Below, one piece after another: positions 1 to 8,052 of a DNA stretch of 34,996 nucleotides (the stretch's first letter is position 1; every line of letters begins with the position of its first letter). The translations under genes and the position numbers were made by a program. Source of the DNA: JAXGYX01 sp964487355 (lineage in GTDB: Bacteria; Bacillota; Clostridia; Saccharofermentanales; Fastidiosipilaceae); contig CAZAPS010000016.1 in the NCBI GenBank assembly GCA_964487355.1, positions 1-34,996 of the forward strand. The letters run 5' to 3'. The notes below the pieces were generated by a model. The model was not told the DNA's origin. It was given only the letters and a program-made list of their open reading frames with translations, and searched no databases.

Positions 1-46
1 GCCACGCTGGTTTTCGTCCGGTTCTGCTTTTTCTACGAGTGGGCAT
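1..46 (-). CDS. possible 5' end of a gene leaving the window (uncertain)
   Basis: Read on the minus strand, an ATG at 46-44 opens 15 codons (MPTRRKSRTGRKPAW) that run off the left edge. The very basic start would suit the disordered N terminus of a DNA- or RNA-binding protein. The ribosome binding site is poor (AAAGTGA about 13 nt upstream), and the plus strand is also open across these bases, so this may be nothing. No function is assigned. Confidence 0.2.
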   Translation of the reverse strand, partial: MPTRRKSRTGRKPAW

Positions 47-336
47 GGTCGTCGGCTGTCACTTTCTGTAAACGCTCAAACGTGATGGAGTCACGTATTT
101 CTCATATGTCACTGACATTCATATTATATAATAATAATTCAAAAGAATCTGAAAGTTTAACACGGCGGATCATGTCTTTTTTTTTCATTCATAAATATGC
201 TCTTCAATTGCGACAATCACTTGTGATATGCTAAACTTGATCGACTGGATACGGATGAATACCAAATAGATACTAACTCATGGTGTTGACGTCCGTATTC
301 TGAAATTTATTGGACTTTTGATTAGGAGGAATTGTT
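47..336. other. AT-rich intergenic region upstream of the first gene
   Basis: No gene is supported here. A TATAAT-like box lies at 123-132 and can be read on either strand. A plus-strand extended -10 (TGaTATGCT, 224-232) with a weak -35 (TTCAAT, 203-208, 18-nt spacer) could drive the gene at 337. A 7-bp inverted repeat (ATACGGA 249-255, TCCGTAT 292-298) lies in the resulting leader. None of these is strong. Confidence 0.35.
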
Positions 337-819
337 ATGAATGAACAAATTATCCCAGGTTCGAAAATGATGAAGGTGACAGGCATTTTGATGATTATTT
401 CGGGCGCCCTTTCAATCATCTCCAGCTTGGTCGTGAAAGCCGCGACAACACTCATGCTTTTGTTGTCCGCCGCTTATGAGCCGGGAGGCGATCTGGAAAA
501 AGCCAGTGGCCGCATTAACTCGGCGTACACGATCTTTATTCTTCTGGGCATAGTTGTGCTGGCGGTTGGCATCATCGCCACCGTGCAGGCGAAAAAACCG
601 GTCAATCCGATCGCTGTCATCGTGTTGTGCGCGCTGGTGGTCATCCTCGCGATTGTCGCCAATATTGTGCTCGGCACCGGAGTGAGCGCGGCTACCGCAG
701 CCGGAGTTGAGGGACTGAACCCGGTTACCTCGATCCTTATCAGCATCATCAGCTCAGCTGTCCTGCCGATCCTTTGTATCGTCGGCAGTCTGAAGAAAAA
801 GAAGGCTTTGAACCTTTAA
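337..819 (+). CDS. small four-helix membrane protein, unknown function
   Basis: A 160-residue hydrophobic protein with about four predicted membrane helices (roughly residues 10-45, 64-85, 90-115 and 130-153) and a short Lys-rich tail (LKKKKALNL). A Gly/Glu-rich polar stretch near residues 48-60 separates the first two helices. The start is set by AGGAGG at 325-330, seven bases before the ATG. No catalytic or binding motif is visible and I do not recognise a named family. The next gene begins 45 bases later on the same strand and encodes a zinc-ribbon protein, so the two may be cotranscribed up to the terminator at 1608-1636. Confidence 0.75.
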   Translation: MNEQIIPGSKMMKVTGILMIISGALSIISSLVVKAATTLMLLLSAAYEPGGDLEKASGRINSAYTIFILLGIVVLAVGIIATVQAKKPVNPIAVIVLCALVVILAIVANIVLGTGVSAATAAGVEGLNPVTSILISIISSAVLPILCIVGSLKKKKALNL

Positions 820-864
820 TTCGTTTAAAACAGTTCAAAATACATGATTCAGAGGTGAAGATCC

Positions 865-1581
865 GTGGCTTTGTTTGATAAGAAATATTGTGATGTCTGT
901 GGAGCTAAAATCGGTTTGCTGGGTAATAAAAAGTTGTCGGACGGCAATCTTTGCAAAAACTGCGCCAAGCAATTGAGCCCGTGGACGAGAGACCGTCGTC
1001 AATCTTCGGTTGACGAGATCAAATCGCATTTGGACTATCGCGAGCAGAATAAAGAGATTCTTAAGGATTTCAACACGACCAAGACATTGGGCAACGCGGT
1101 CAAGGTTTACATTGACGAGGACAAAGGTTTGTTTTTGGTCAGCCGTTCCAGCCGTTGGCAGGACGAGAATCCGGATATCATGGAATTTTCCCAGGTGACC
1201 GGCTGCCATGTCGATGTTGATGAGAGTCGCACGGAGTTGAAGCGAAAGAACGCGGCGGGTGAGGAGGTTGGTTTTAATCCTCCACGCTACGAATATTCGT
1301 ATGATTTCACGATGCGCATGCATATCAACTCTCCTTGGTTTAATGAAATATCCTTTCCTCTGACAACCAGCTCCGTGACGGACAAGTCTTCACCGGAGTA
1401 TAGAGAGGCGGAGAGTCTGGGGCGTCAAATTGAACAGGCGCTCAAGCAGATTCGCACAAATGTACGCGCGCAGGTGGAGGAGGCGAACGCGCCCAAACAG
1501 CAAGTCAAGTGCCCTCATTGTGGAGCCGCCACGGTTCCCACAAGAAGTGGAAGCTGTGAATATTGCCAGGGTGTGATTTAA
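865..1581 (+). CDS. DUF4428-type protein with N- and C-terminal zinc ribbons
   Basis: A 238-residue soluble protein. The N terminus carries CDVC (residues 9-12) and CKNC (30-33), a treble-clef-like zinc site characteristic of DUF4428 proteins. The C terminus carries a second pair, CPHC and CEYC, in a zinc-ribbon tail. The middle (about 60-190) is a mixed domain ending in a Gln/Glu-rich helix. The start is GTG at 865, supported by AGAGGTGA at 851-858; the family commonly starts MxLFxKKxCDxCG, which fits. The molecular role of such proteins is not established. It is followed directly by a strong terminator. Confidence 0.75.
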   Translation: MALFDKKYCDVCGAKIGLLGNKKLSDGNLCKNCAKQLSPWTRDRRQSSVDEIKSHLDYREQNKEILKDFNTTKTLGNAVKVYIDEDKGLFLVSRSSRWQDENPDIMEFSQVTGCHVDVDESRTELKRKNAAGEEVGFNPPRYEYSYDFTMRMHINSPWFNEISFPLTTSSVTDKSSPEYREAESLGRQIEQALKQIRTNVRAQVEEANAPKQQVKCPHCGAATVPTRSGSCEYCQGVI

Positions 1582-1607
1582 GCTGACCGACGCGTGAATT
1601 TAATAAA

Positions 1608-1636
1608 AAGCGACCGAGATGATCGGTCGCTTTTTT
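1608..1636 (+). terminator. intrinsic terminator after the DUF4428-type gene
   Basis: A perfect 10-bp stem (AAGCGACCGA 1608-1617, TCGGTCGCTT 1623-1632) with a 5-nt loop, continuing into a T-run to 1636. The A-run on the 5' side means it could also act on the minus strand for argJ, which ends at 1677. Confidence 0.9.
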
Positions 1637-1676
1637 GCAGCATATTTGACATGAATCCGAGTTTGAGTCAAAGGGG

Positions 1677-2879
1677 TCATGAACGATAACTGGCGTTGAT
1701 TTTTATATAGTCATAGGAAAAATCACATGTCCAAAAATGATCTGAAAACGTTCCCTGATTCATATTGATGACAATCTCAACCTCGTCTTCACGCAAGGCC
1801 GCCTTCGCGTCCGATTCAGCGTAAGTGCCGGCTTTACCTTGTTTGCAGACTGTGATCCCACCGATCTGAATGTCCAGCGTGTCCGGATCAAACCAGGCGC
1901 CGGAATAGCCGACCGCGTTAATGATTCGTCCCCAATTCGCATCCTCGCCAAAAATGGCGGTCTTGACCAGAGGTGATTTCGCGACCGCGAGAGTGGCCTT
2001 GTATGCGTCCTCCTCACCGGCGGCGTTGATCACCCGGACATCCACCAGTTTGGTTGCTCCTTCACCATCCTTGGCGATCTTGCGGGACAGTTCATCGCAG
2101 ACCTCTATCAGCTTTTCACGAAACAGTTGCGCGTCAGGACTTTTTGGATCGCTGATCACCGGATGCCCGACCATGCCGGAAGCCATGACAATGACCATGT
2201 CACAACAACTTGAATCTCCGTCGACGGTGATTCGATTGAATGTGTTGTAAACCGCGTCCGAGAGCAGCCGTTGCAGACAGCTTGCGGAAATTCGCGCGTC
2301 GGTGGTGATCACCCCGATCATGGTCGCCAAATTAGGATGGATCATGCCGGATCCCTTCGCCATGCCTCCAATCGTGACGGTCTTCTTTTGGATCTTCAAT
2401 TGGGCGCTGCTCTGCTTGGTTCCGGTGTCAGTGGTCAAGATCGCCTGATTCGCCCTTTGCCCCGCCTCTTCGCTGTCATCAAGAGAAGTGGCGGCCAATT
2501 GGATGCCAAGCGCGATTTTTTCCATTTCCAGAGGCACGCCGATCACTCCGGTGGAGCCAACCAGGACTTCGCCGGGGTCGCAATCGATTTCGCCGGCGAC
2601 CCGTTCGGCCATTTCTCTGGCGTTTTCATCACCGATGTCGCCCACGCAGGCGTTCGCGTTGCCGGAATTGATCACCAGCGCGCGGCACAGTTGACGATCG
2701 TTGACCTGATCCATTGAGTACCGTAGGCTGTGGCCTTTGATTTTATTGCTGGTGTACACACCGGCGGTGATAGCCGGAACATCACACTCGATCAACGCGA
2801 GATCCAATTTGTCGCCGTCTTTCAGACCGCAACTCACACCTGAGGCGCGAAACCCAAGTGGAGATGTTATGCTTCCCAT
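1677..2879 (-). CDS. argJ: ArgJ: glutamate N-acetyltransferase / ornithine acetyltransferase
   Basis: A 400-residue protein of the ArgJ family. It transfers acetyl from N-acetylornithine to glutamate (and in bifunctional members from acetyl-CoA) in the cyclic arginine pathway in the cytoplasm. Visible hallmarks are the oxyanion-region STGVIG, the GGMAKGSGMIHP stretch and the self-cleavage/catalytic motif NLATMIG with the nucleophile at Thr186, plus a C-terminal region containing EDANWGRI. Length is normal. The start follows AGGAGG at 2891-2896. No other arginine-biosynthesis gene is adjacent, so the rest of the pathway must be elsewhere. Whether it is mono- or bifunctional cannot be told from sequence alone. 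Confidence 0.95.
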   Translation of the reverse strand: MGSITSPLGFRASGVSCGLKDGDKLDLALIECDVPAITAGVYTSNKIKGHSLRYSMDQVNDRQLCRALVINSGNANACVGDIGDENAREMAERVAGEIDCDPGEVLVGSTGVIGVPLEMEKIALGIQLAATSLDDSEEAGQRANQAILTTDTGTKQSSAQLKIQKKTVTIGGMAKGSGMIHPNLATMIGVITTDARISASCLQRLLSDAVYNTFNRITVDGDSSCCDMVIVMASGMVGHPVISDPKSPDAQLFREKLIEVCDELSRKIAKDGEGATKLVDVRVINAAGEEDAYKATLAVAKSPLVKTAIFGEDANWGRIINAVGYSGAWFDPDTLDIQIGGITVCKQGKAGTYAESDAKAALREDEVEIVINMNQGTFSDHFWTCDFSYDYIKINASYRS

Positions 2880-3071
2880 ATTATAAAATGCCTCCTAATT
2901 TATTCTGCATATAATAATATCATGAAAGTTGCCTGTTCATGGAAAAACATATGGGGTTGTCCGCTCTCGCGCGAAGGTCCACATGATGCTAAAATATAAA
3001 ATATCATTGTTGTCCGTGGGGTGCCGGTTTGTTCGGGCGTGCCTGTCGGTTGACTAGTGGAGGAGTGAATT

Positions 3072-4466
3072 TTGCATCAGTATGACGTGCTTGTGATCGG
3101 TGGAGGATTGTCCGGAATATTCGCCTCGTATGAGTTGGTGAAACAAAAACCGGACCTGCGAATCGCGCTGTTGGAAGCCGGAGTTTCTATTGCAGCCCGC
3201 GCTTGCCCGATCATTGAGCAAAAGACTCCTAAGTGCGTCGATTGCCCAACCTGCGACATCATGCGCGGGTTCGGCGGAGCGGGCGCTTTTTCAGACGGTA
3301 AATTTAATTTCACAACGCAATTTGGTGGCTGGCTGAATGAGTTTTTACCGGACGATGAGATCATGGATTTAATTGAATACGTCGACGACGTCAACCAAAT
3401 ATTTGGCGCCACCGATGAGTTCTACTCAACATATTCGCCCGCGGCGGACGCCATTCGACGAAAGGCGTTGGCGGCCGACATGCATTTGTTGGACGCGCGA
3501 TGCAAACATTTGGGCACTGAACGAAACCGCGAAATCCTGATTAAACAGTACGATTGGCTGGATAAGCATATCGACCTTCTGTGTAGGACCAAAGTGGAAA
3601 GTATCGAGCGTCTGCCGAATGGTCGATACCGTCTGGCAACGGACAAAGGTGACTTTGAGGCTCCTTATTTAATCGCAGGCCCGGGGCGTTCCGGAGCGGA
3701 GTGGTTTAGCGAGCAGTGCAAAAAACTGGACATCCCTTTGATGAACAATCAGGTTGATATCGGCGTGAGGATTGAATTGCCGGCGACCATTTTCAAAGAG
3801 GTTACCGACGCCGTCTATGAGGCGAAGATTAAGTATCGGACCCGAGGATATGGCGACGTCGTCCGAACATTTTGCATGAATCCCTATGGATACGTCGTCA
3901 CTGAGAATACCGATGGCATCATCACAGTGAACGGCCATAGTTATACCGATCCTAAATTGCGCAGTGAAAACACGAACTTCGCCTTGTTGGTCAGCAATCG
4001 CTTCACCTCGCCGTTTAAGGAGCCGTACCGCTATGGGAAGCACATCGCCTCCCTTTCCAACATGCTGGGCGGCGGCGTCATGGTGCAACGGTTTGGTGAT
4101 CTTCTGGATGGCAGGCGCAGCACCGAGCGTGGAATCAGCTCCAGCTTTGTGAAGCCGACACTGGACGCGACTCCGGGCGATTTGAGCCTGGTTTTGCCGA
4201 AACGTCATCTGGACAATGTCATTGAAATGATTCACGCGCTGGATCACCTGACACCCGGAATGGCGAACGCTGATACTTTGCTGTATGGAGTTGAAGTCAA
4301 GTTTTACAGCGGCAGAGTGACACTGACAAGTGAGCTTGAGACTCCGCTCGAGAATTTTTTCGCCGTGGGCGATGGAGCGGGAGTGACACGAGGCCTGTCC
4401 CAGGCCGGAGCCAGCGGTGTTTTGGCCGCCCGGTCCATCTTGCGTCGATTGGCGGAAACAGATTGA
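3072..4466 (+). CDS. FAD-dependent dehydrogenase, COG2509 type
   Basis: A 464-residue flavoprotein with an N-terminal dinucleotide-binding motif (VIGGGLSGIFAS, residues 7-18). It has the family-typical cysteine segment (KCVDCPTC) followed by RGFGGAGAFSDGK. A C-terminal FAD-closing motif (FFAVGDGAGVTRGLSQAGASG) completes the fold. These features match the uncharacterised FAD-dependent dehydrogenases of COG2509; the substrate is unknown. The start is TTG at 3072, chosen because GGAGGAG (3059-3065) sits at the right distance and the dinucleotide motif begins immediately after it. The gene stands alone between argJ (divergent) and ppdK and has its own terminator. Confidence 0.88.
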   Translation: MHQYDVLVIGGGLSGIFASYELVKQKPDLRIALLEAGVSIAARACPIIEQKTPKCVDCPTCDIMRGFGGAGAFSDGKFNFTTQFGGWLNEFLPDDEIMDLIEYVDDVNQIFGATDEFYSTYSPAADAIRRKALAADMHLLDARCKHLGTERNREILIKQYDWLDKHIDLLCRTKVESIERLPNGRYRLATDKGDFEAPYLIAGPGRSGAEWFSEQCKKLDIPLMNNQVDIGVRIELPATIFKEVTDAVYEAKIKYRTRGYGDVVRTFCMNPYGYVVTENTDGIITVNGHSYTDPKLRSENTNFALLVSNRFTSPFKEPYRYGKHIASLSNMLGGGVMVQRFGDLLDGRRSTERGISSSFVKPTLDATPGDLSLVLPKRHLDNVIEMIHALDHLTPGMANADTLLYGVEVKFYSGRVTLTSELETPLENFFAVGDGAGVTRGLSQAGASGVLAARSILRRLAETD

Positions 4467-4521
4467 GATGCTCTTGATCTAAATCGATCTGTGAAACACA
4501 TTGATTTATCGATAATTATAG

Positions 4522-4558
4522 ACGACCGATACGGACTTTTGCCGTGTCGGTCGTTTTT
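4522..4558 (+). terminator. intrinsic terminator after the FAD dehydrogenase
   Basis: A 13-bp stem with one G-T pair (ACGACCGATACGG 4522-4534, CCGTGTCGGTCGT 4542-4554), then a T-run. Confidence 0.9.
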
Positions 4559-4619
4559 CAGCGTGTTGATTCTTGTGTAACAAGTGAAAGACAGTGGGAT
4601 AATCCATGTTTCGTTTGTG

Positions 4620-4656
4620 CAACAATGTGCAAAAACGTTGTTGGATAGGCTATAAT
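4620..4656 (+). promoter_or_regulatory. ppdK promoter region with CAACAA/TTGTTG inverted repeat
   Basis: A consensus -10 box TATAAT is at 4651-4656. No good -35 is present at the usual spacing. In its place lies an inverted repeat CAACAA (4620-4625) / TTGTTG (4638-4643) with 12 nt between the arms. The weak -35 together with an operator-like repeat suggests a regulated promoter, but the regulator is unknown. The ribosome binding site AAGGAGA is at 4699-4705. Confidence 0.55.
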
Positions 4657-4710
4657 TGTCCCGAAGTGTAAAACCACTACAAGAATCAATGTTCATCTAA
4701 GGAGAGTTAA

Positions 4711-7335
4711 ATGAAGAAATTTGTTTATCGTTTTCAGGAAGGCGACGCCTCGATGAGAGAACTGCTGGGCGGCAAGGGAGCCAACTTGGCGGAAATGACA
4801 GGCCTGGGCCTGCCGGTCCCACGCGGATTCACGATCAGCACGGAAGCTTGCACCGAATATTACGAGAACGACAAGGTCGTTTCCGACGAGGTACTCGAGC
4901 AGATCGACGCGGCGCTGAGGAAACTGGAAGAAGAAACCGGAAAACAATTTGGCAGTGAGCACAACCCGCTGTTGGTGTCGGTTCGTTCGGGCTCACGCGC
5001 GTCGATGCCCGGTATGATGGACACAGTTTTAAATCTGGGACTCAATGATCAAGTCGTGGAAGGGCTGGCGGAGTTAACCGGCAATTCACGTTTCGCATAT
5101 GACAGTTATCGGCGTTTTATTACAATGTTCAGTGATGTTGTGATGGAGGTTCCCAAGTCAAAATTTGACAAAGAGTTTGATGCGGTAAAAGAGAAGCTCG
5201 GAGTGGAAAACGACACAGATATCACTGAGGAAGCGATGCGCGAAGTTGTGCAGCGCTTTAAAAATGTTTATCTGGAGGCGAAGGGGACCGCTTTTCCGGA
5301 AGACCCCATTTCACAGCTGCGCAGCGCGGTGGAAGCTGTCTTTCGCTCATGGAACACCGAACGGGCGATTGTCTACCGCAGACACAATAATATACCGGGT
5401 TCCTGGGGCACCGCCGTCAATGTGCAGGAGATGGTCTTCGGCAACACCGGTGAGACGTCGGGCACGGGAGTGGCGTTTAGCAGGAATCCTTCCACAGGTG
5501 AGAAAAAGCTGTACGGCGAGTTTTTGATCAACGCACAAGGGGAAGACGTTGTGGCGGGCATTCGCACACCTGAAAATATCGATCACCTGCAGGAGCGGAT
5601 GCCGGAGCTGTACAATCAGTTCGCCAATATCGCCAAAACACTGGAAACACACTATAAAGACATGCAGGATATGGAATTTACCATTGAGCGAGGCAAGCTG
5701 TTCATGTTGCAAACCCGTAGTGGCAAGCGCACGGCGGAGGCCGCGGTCAAGATCGCCGTTGATTTGGTTCAGGAAGGTCTGTTGACCAAGGAAGAGGCGC
5801 TGTTGAAGATCGATCCCTCGCAACTGGATTCGCTGCTTCATCCCACTTTCATTCCGGAAGCGCTGCAAGAGGCGCGTCCCATCGCGTCCGGCCTGCCGGC
5901 GTCTCCGGGCGCGGCGAGCGGCGTCGCTCAATTTAATTATGAAGATGCCAAAGCTGCGCACGAGCGCGGTGAGCAGATTATCCTTTGTCGCGTGGAAACG
6001 TCTCCGGAAGACATCCAGGGTATGTATCTCTCCAAGGGAATCCTGACCGCCCGAGGTGGCATGACCTCACACGCGGCGGTGGTCGCGCGCGGCATGGGCA
6101 AATGCTGTGTGTCGGGTTGCTCCGATGTCGTGATTAACGCGGAATCGAAAACCATGACGACAAAAGATGGCCAGGTGATTCACGCGGGAGATTACATTTC
6201 CTTGAACGGCTCCACCGGCCAGGTCTATGCGGGCCAGCTGCCGACTCAGGAGGCCACTATTAGTGGTAATTTTGACACGATCATGCACTGGGCGGACGAA
6301 ACTCGATACATGAAGGTCCGCGCCAACGCGGATTCGCCGCACGACGCCCGTGAGGCTTTGAAAATGGGAGCGGAGGGCATTGGCCTTTGCCGGACCGAAC
6401 ACATGTTTTTTGACCTGGAACGAATCTTCGCTTTCCGCCTGATGATACTGGCGGACAACGAAGCCAGCCGCAGAAACTATCTGAACGAGATTTTGCCATA
6501 CCAGCAAGAAGACTTTGAGGGTATTTTCCGCGAACTGAATGGCATGCCGGTCACCATCCGCCTGTTGGATCCCCCATTTCATGAATTTTTGCCACAGGAA
6601 AAAGAAGAAATTCAGGAGTTGTCAAACGCTTCGGGATACAGCATGGCTGAAACTCAGGCACGTATTGAGAAATTGCATGAGCTCAACCCGATGCTGGGCG
6701 CTCGAGGCTGTCGCCTGCTGATCTCCTATCCTGAAATCGCCGAGATGCAGACCACCGCGATTGTGCGCGCCGCGCTTAAAGTGCAGGCTGAAGGTGTGAC
6801 GGTACTTCCGGAAATTATGATTCCTTTGATTAGTGAGGTGCGTGAGCTCAAAATGTTGCGCGCAGTTATCGCCGCCACGGCGGATGAGCTGATCGCCGAA
6901 TCCGGTGAGTCCCTTGACTATCAGATCGGCACGATGATGGAGATACCGCGTGCCTGTCTGCTGGCGGATGAGATCGCCACCGAGGCGGACTTTTTCAGCA
7001 TGGGCACCAACGACCTGACTCAAATGGCGTACGGACTGTCGCGCGACGACGCCGGACCGATCTTGGATGTTTATTACGCCAGACAGATTTTCGAAGCCGA
7101 CCCCACCGCCACCATCGACGAAAAGGGAGTGGGTCAACTTGTGAAGGCAACTGTGACGAACGGCAGGTCCACCAAGAAAAATCTAAAGATCGGTGTGTGC
7201 GGCGAACACGGCGGAGATCCTGTTTCGGTGGATTTCTTCCATCGCACGGGACTGGATTACGTGTCCTGCTCACCATATCGTGTGCCGATCGCCAGGTTGT
7301 CGGCCGCGCAGGCGCAGATTCGCAACGTGCGTTAA
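4711..7335 (+). CDS. ppdK: pyruvate, phosphate dikinase
   Basis: An 874-residue cytoplasmic enzyme interconverting pyruvate + ATP + phosphate and phosphoenolpyruvate + AMP + pyrophosphate, used by many anaerobes for pyrophosphate-linked glycolysis or gluconeogenesis. The N-terminal ATP-grasp part has the GGKGANLAEMTGLGLPVPRGF signature. The swivelling phosphohistidine domain has GGMTSHAAVVARG with the catalytic histidine at 454. The C-terminal PEP/pyruvate TIM barrel has GTNDLTQMAYG and GVCGEHGGDP with Cys830. These positions match the Clostridium symbiosum enzyme within one residue, so the gene is full length. Start is supported by AAGGAGA at 4699-4705. It is monocistronic, between its own promoter and a strong bidirectional terminator. 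No PPDK regulatory kinase is nearby. Confidence 0.98.
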   Translation: MKKFVYRFQEGDASMRELLGGKGANLAEMTGLGLPVPRGFTISTEACTEYYENDKVVSDEVLEQIDAALRKLEEETGKQFGSEHNPLLVSVRSGSRASMPGMMDTVLNLGLNDQVVEGLAELTGNSRFAYDSYRRFITMFSDVVMEVPKSKFDKEFDAVKEKLGVENDTDITEEAMREVVQRFKNVYLEAKGTAFPEDPISQLRSAVEAVFRSWNTERAIVYRRHNNIPGSWGTAVNVQEMVFGNTGETSGTGVAFSRNPSTGEKKLYGEFLINAQGEDVVAGIRTPENIDHLQERMPELYNQFANIAKTLETHYKDMQDMEFTIERGKLFMLQTRSGKRTAEAAVKIAVDLVQEGLLTKEEALLKIDPSQLDSLLHPTFIPEALQEARPIASGLPASPGAASGVAQFNYEDAKAAHERGEQIILCRVETSPEDIQGMYLSKGILTARGGMTSHAAVVARGMGKCCVSGCSDVVINAESKTMTTKDGQVIHAGDYISLNGSTGQVYAGQLPTQEATISGNFDTIMHWADETRYMKVRANADSPHDAREALKMGAEGIGLCRTEHMFFDLERIFAFRLMILADNEASRRNYLNEILPYQQEDFEGIFRELNGMPVTIRLLDPPFHEFLPQEKEEIQELSNASGYSMAETQARIEKLHELNPMLGARGCRLLISYPEIAEMQTTAIVRAALKVQAEGVTVLPEIMIPLISEVRELKMLRAVIAATADELIAESGESLDYQIGTMMEIPRACLLADEIATEADFFSMGTNDLTQMAYGLSRDDAGPILDVYYARQIFEADPTATIDEKGVGQLVKATVTNGRSTKKNLKIGVCGEHGGDPVSVDFFHRTGLDYVSCSPYRVPIARLSAAQAQIRNVR

Positions 7336-7360
7336 CCGGATCTGACAATTTACCATGAAA

Positions 7361-7398
7361 TAAAAAAACCACCTCCGCACGGAGGTGGGTTTTTATTT
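7361..7398. terminator. bidirectional intrinsic terminator between ppdK and the zinc-ribbon gene
   Basis: An 8-bp GC-rich stem CCACCTCC (7369-7376) / GGAGGTGG (7381-7388) with a GCAC loop, flanked by A-runs on the left and T-runs on the right. It serves ppdK on the plus strand and the 7515-7700 gene on the minus strand. Confidence 0.92.
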
Positions 7399-7514
7399 CA
7401 CATAACATATGGGCCAACGGACCGCGTCCGCCGGACGAAGGGACTGTTCAATCCTTCTCGTACGGATGCGTGTTGACAAATGTCATAGGGGATTCGCGTG
7501 AAAACATACGCGCG
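7399..7514. other. intergenic region with overlapping short palindromes
   Basis: No gene is seen. GTCCGCCGGAC (7426-7436) and CGGAC-N2-GTCCG (7419-7430) overlap and can form alternative small hairpins downstream of the zinc-ribbon gene. Function is unknown. Confidence 0.3.
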
Positions 7515-7700
7515 TCAGCTCCATTCGATGTCCGTGTTGCAGTGAGAACACTGGTGAATGCTGCGAACCGGAATGTAGCTGATCAAAGCATGACATTTCG
7601 GGCAGATGTAGCCTTTTGTACGTTCAGATTGAACGGTTCTCGGTTTGCCCGTACTGGCTTTCAAACGTTTCTTCTCGACCATGGTTTCAACAACTAACAT
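7515..7700 (-). CDS. small zinc-ribbon protein
   Basis: A 61-residue basic protein with two cysteine pairs, CPKC and CSHC, about 17 residues apart, forming a probable single zinc ribbon in the C-terminal half. The N-terminal half is Lys/Arg-rich and likely disordered. The start at 7700 is fixed by AGGAGG at 7705-7710; a second in-frame ATG lies six codons further in. It is preceded by a promoter, a folded leader and an intrinsic terminator (7742-7904), an arrangement typical of genes controlled by transcription attenuation. No enzyme motif is present; nucleic-acid binding is a guess based on charge and zinc ribbon only. Confidence 0.75.
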   Translation of the reverse strand: MLVVETMVEKKRLKASTGKPRTVQSERTKGYICPKCHALISYIPVRSIHQCSHCNTDIEWS

Positions 7701-7741
7701 GAGTCCTCCTTTCGCTCAAAGACTGTCATAGGGGTGTTTCC

Positions 7742-7772
7742 CCAAAAAAACACCGACATGCATATCGGTGTT
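7742..7772 (-). terminator. intrinsic terminator inside the leader of the zinc-ribbon gene
   Basis: On the minus strand AACACCGA (7772-7765) pairs with TCGGTGTT (7756-7749) over an 8-nt loop and runs into a U-tract (7750-7744). It ends a transcript 30-odd bases before the ribosome binding site of the 7515-7700 gene. A competing pairing exists: GGTGTTT (7754-7748) with AAACACC (7739-7733), which would break the terminator. Confidence 0.8.
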
Positions 7773-7869
7773 AATTCCTTATCATAAATTCTTAAATCTA
7801 ATGTAAAAGAAACATGAATTTATCTGCCACGTTTAACAACGATTATTAAGGCAGAGGGAATTAGACAAT
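7742..7869 (-). ncRNA. folded leader or small RNA with three-way-junction potential, family unknown
   Basis: The transcript expected from the promoter at 7876-7904 begins near 7869. Three helices nest consistently: P1 TAATTCC (7863-7857) with GGAATTA (7778-7772); P2 CTGCC (7854-7850) with GGCAG (7828-7824); P3 ATAAATTC (7823-7816) with GAATTTAT (7791-7784). P2 and P3 abut with no spacer, P1 closes the junction, and the terminator hairpin follows directly. This is the layout of a riboswitch-type attenuator or of a stand-alone small RNA of about 128 nt. I do not recognise conserved bases of TPP, purine, SAM, lysine, glycine, fluoride, guanidine or T-box elements. The region is AT-rich, so chance pairing is a real alternative. 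Confidence 0.5.
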
Positions 7870-7875
7870 ATAACT

Positions 7876-7904
7876 ATTATAAAGTATAACACAATATACC
7901 GCAA
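7876..7904 (-). promoter_or_regulatory. sigma-A-type promoter for the folded leader
   Basis: On the minus strand TTGCGG (7904-7899), a 17-nt spacer and a perfect TATAAT (7881-7876). The predicted start near 7869 lies only a few bases before helix P1. Confidence 0.7.
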
Positions 7905-8000
7905 AAATCATCTTTATGGTAGTATAAAGATAACAGAAAAACGGGAGTCTTTTGTTGAAATAATAGTGCAAAACGCTTAAAAATCGAGTGTTTGTCGCCG

Positions 8001-8029
8001 TTTCCTCACCCGATTGGGGATTGAGGAAA
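8001..8029 (+). promoter_or_regulatory. inverted repeat upstream of the hydrogenase operon
   Basis: TTTCCTCA (8001-8008) pairs with TGAGGAAA (8022-8029); inside, CCC (8009-8011) can pair with GGG (8016-8018). No T-run follows, so it is not an intrinsic terminator. It ends 11 bases before the ribosome binding site of the next gene and could be an operator or a 5' UTR hairpin. Confidence 0.45.
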
Positions 8030-8052
8030 TATTCATGCCGGGAGGGCGGATT

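Noticed and set aside
3669..4247. A 192-codon minus-strand frame inside the FAD dehydrogenase gene
   Set aside because: Antisense shadow with no ribosome binding site; the plus strand carries a clear FAD-enzyme sequence.
5347..5961. A long minus-strand frame inside ppdK (and a similar one at 6067-6582)
   Set aside because: Shadows of codon bias in ppdK; no start signal or recognisable motif.
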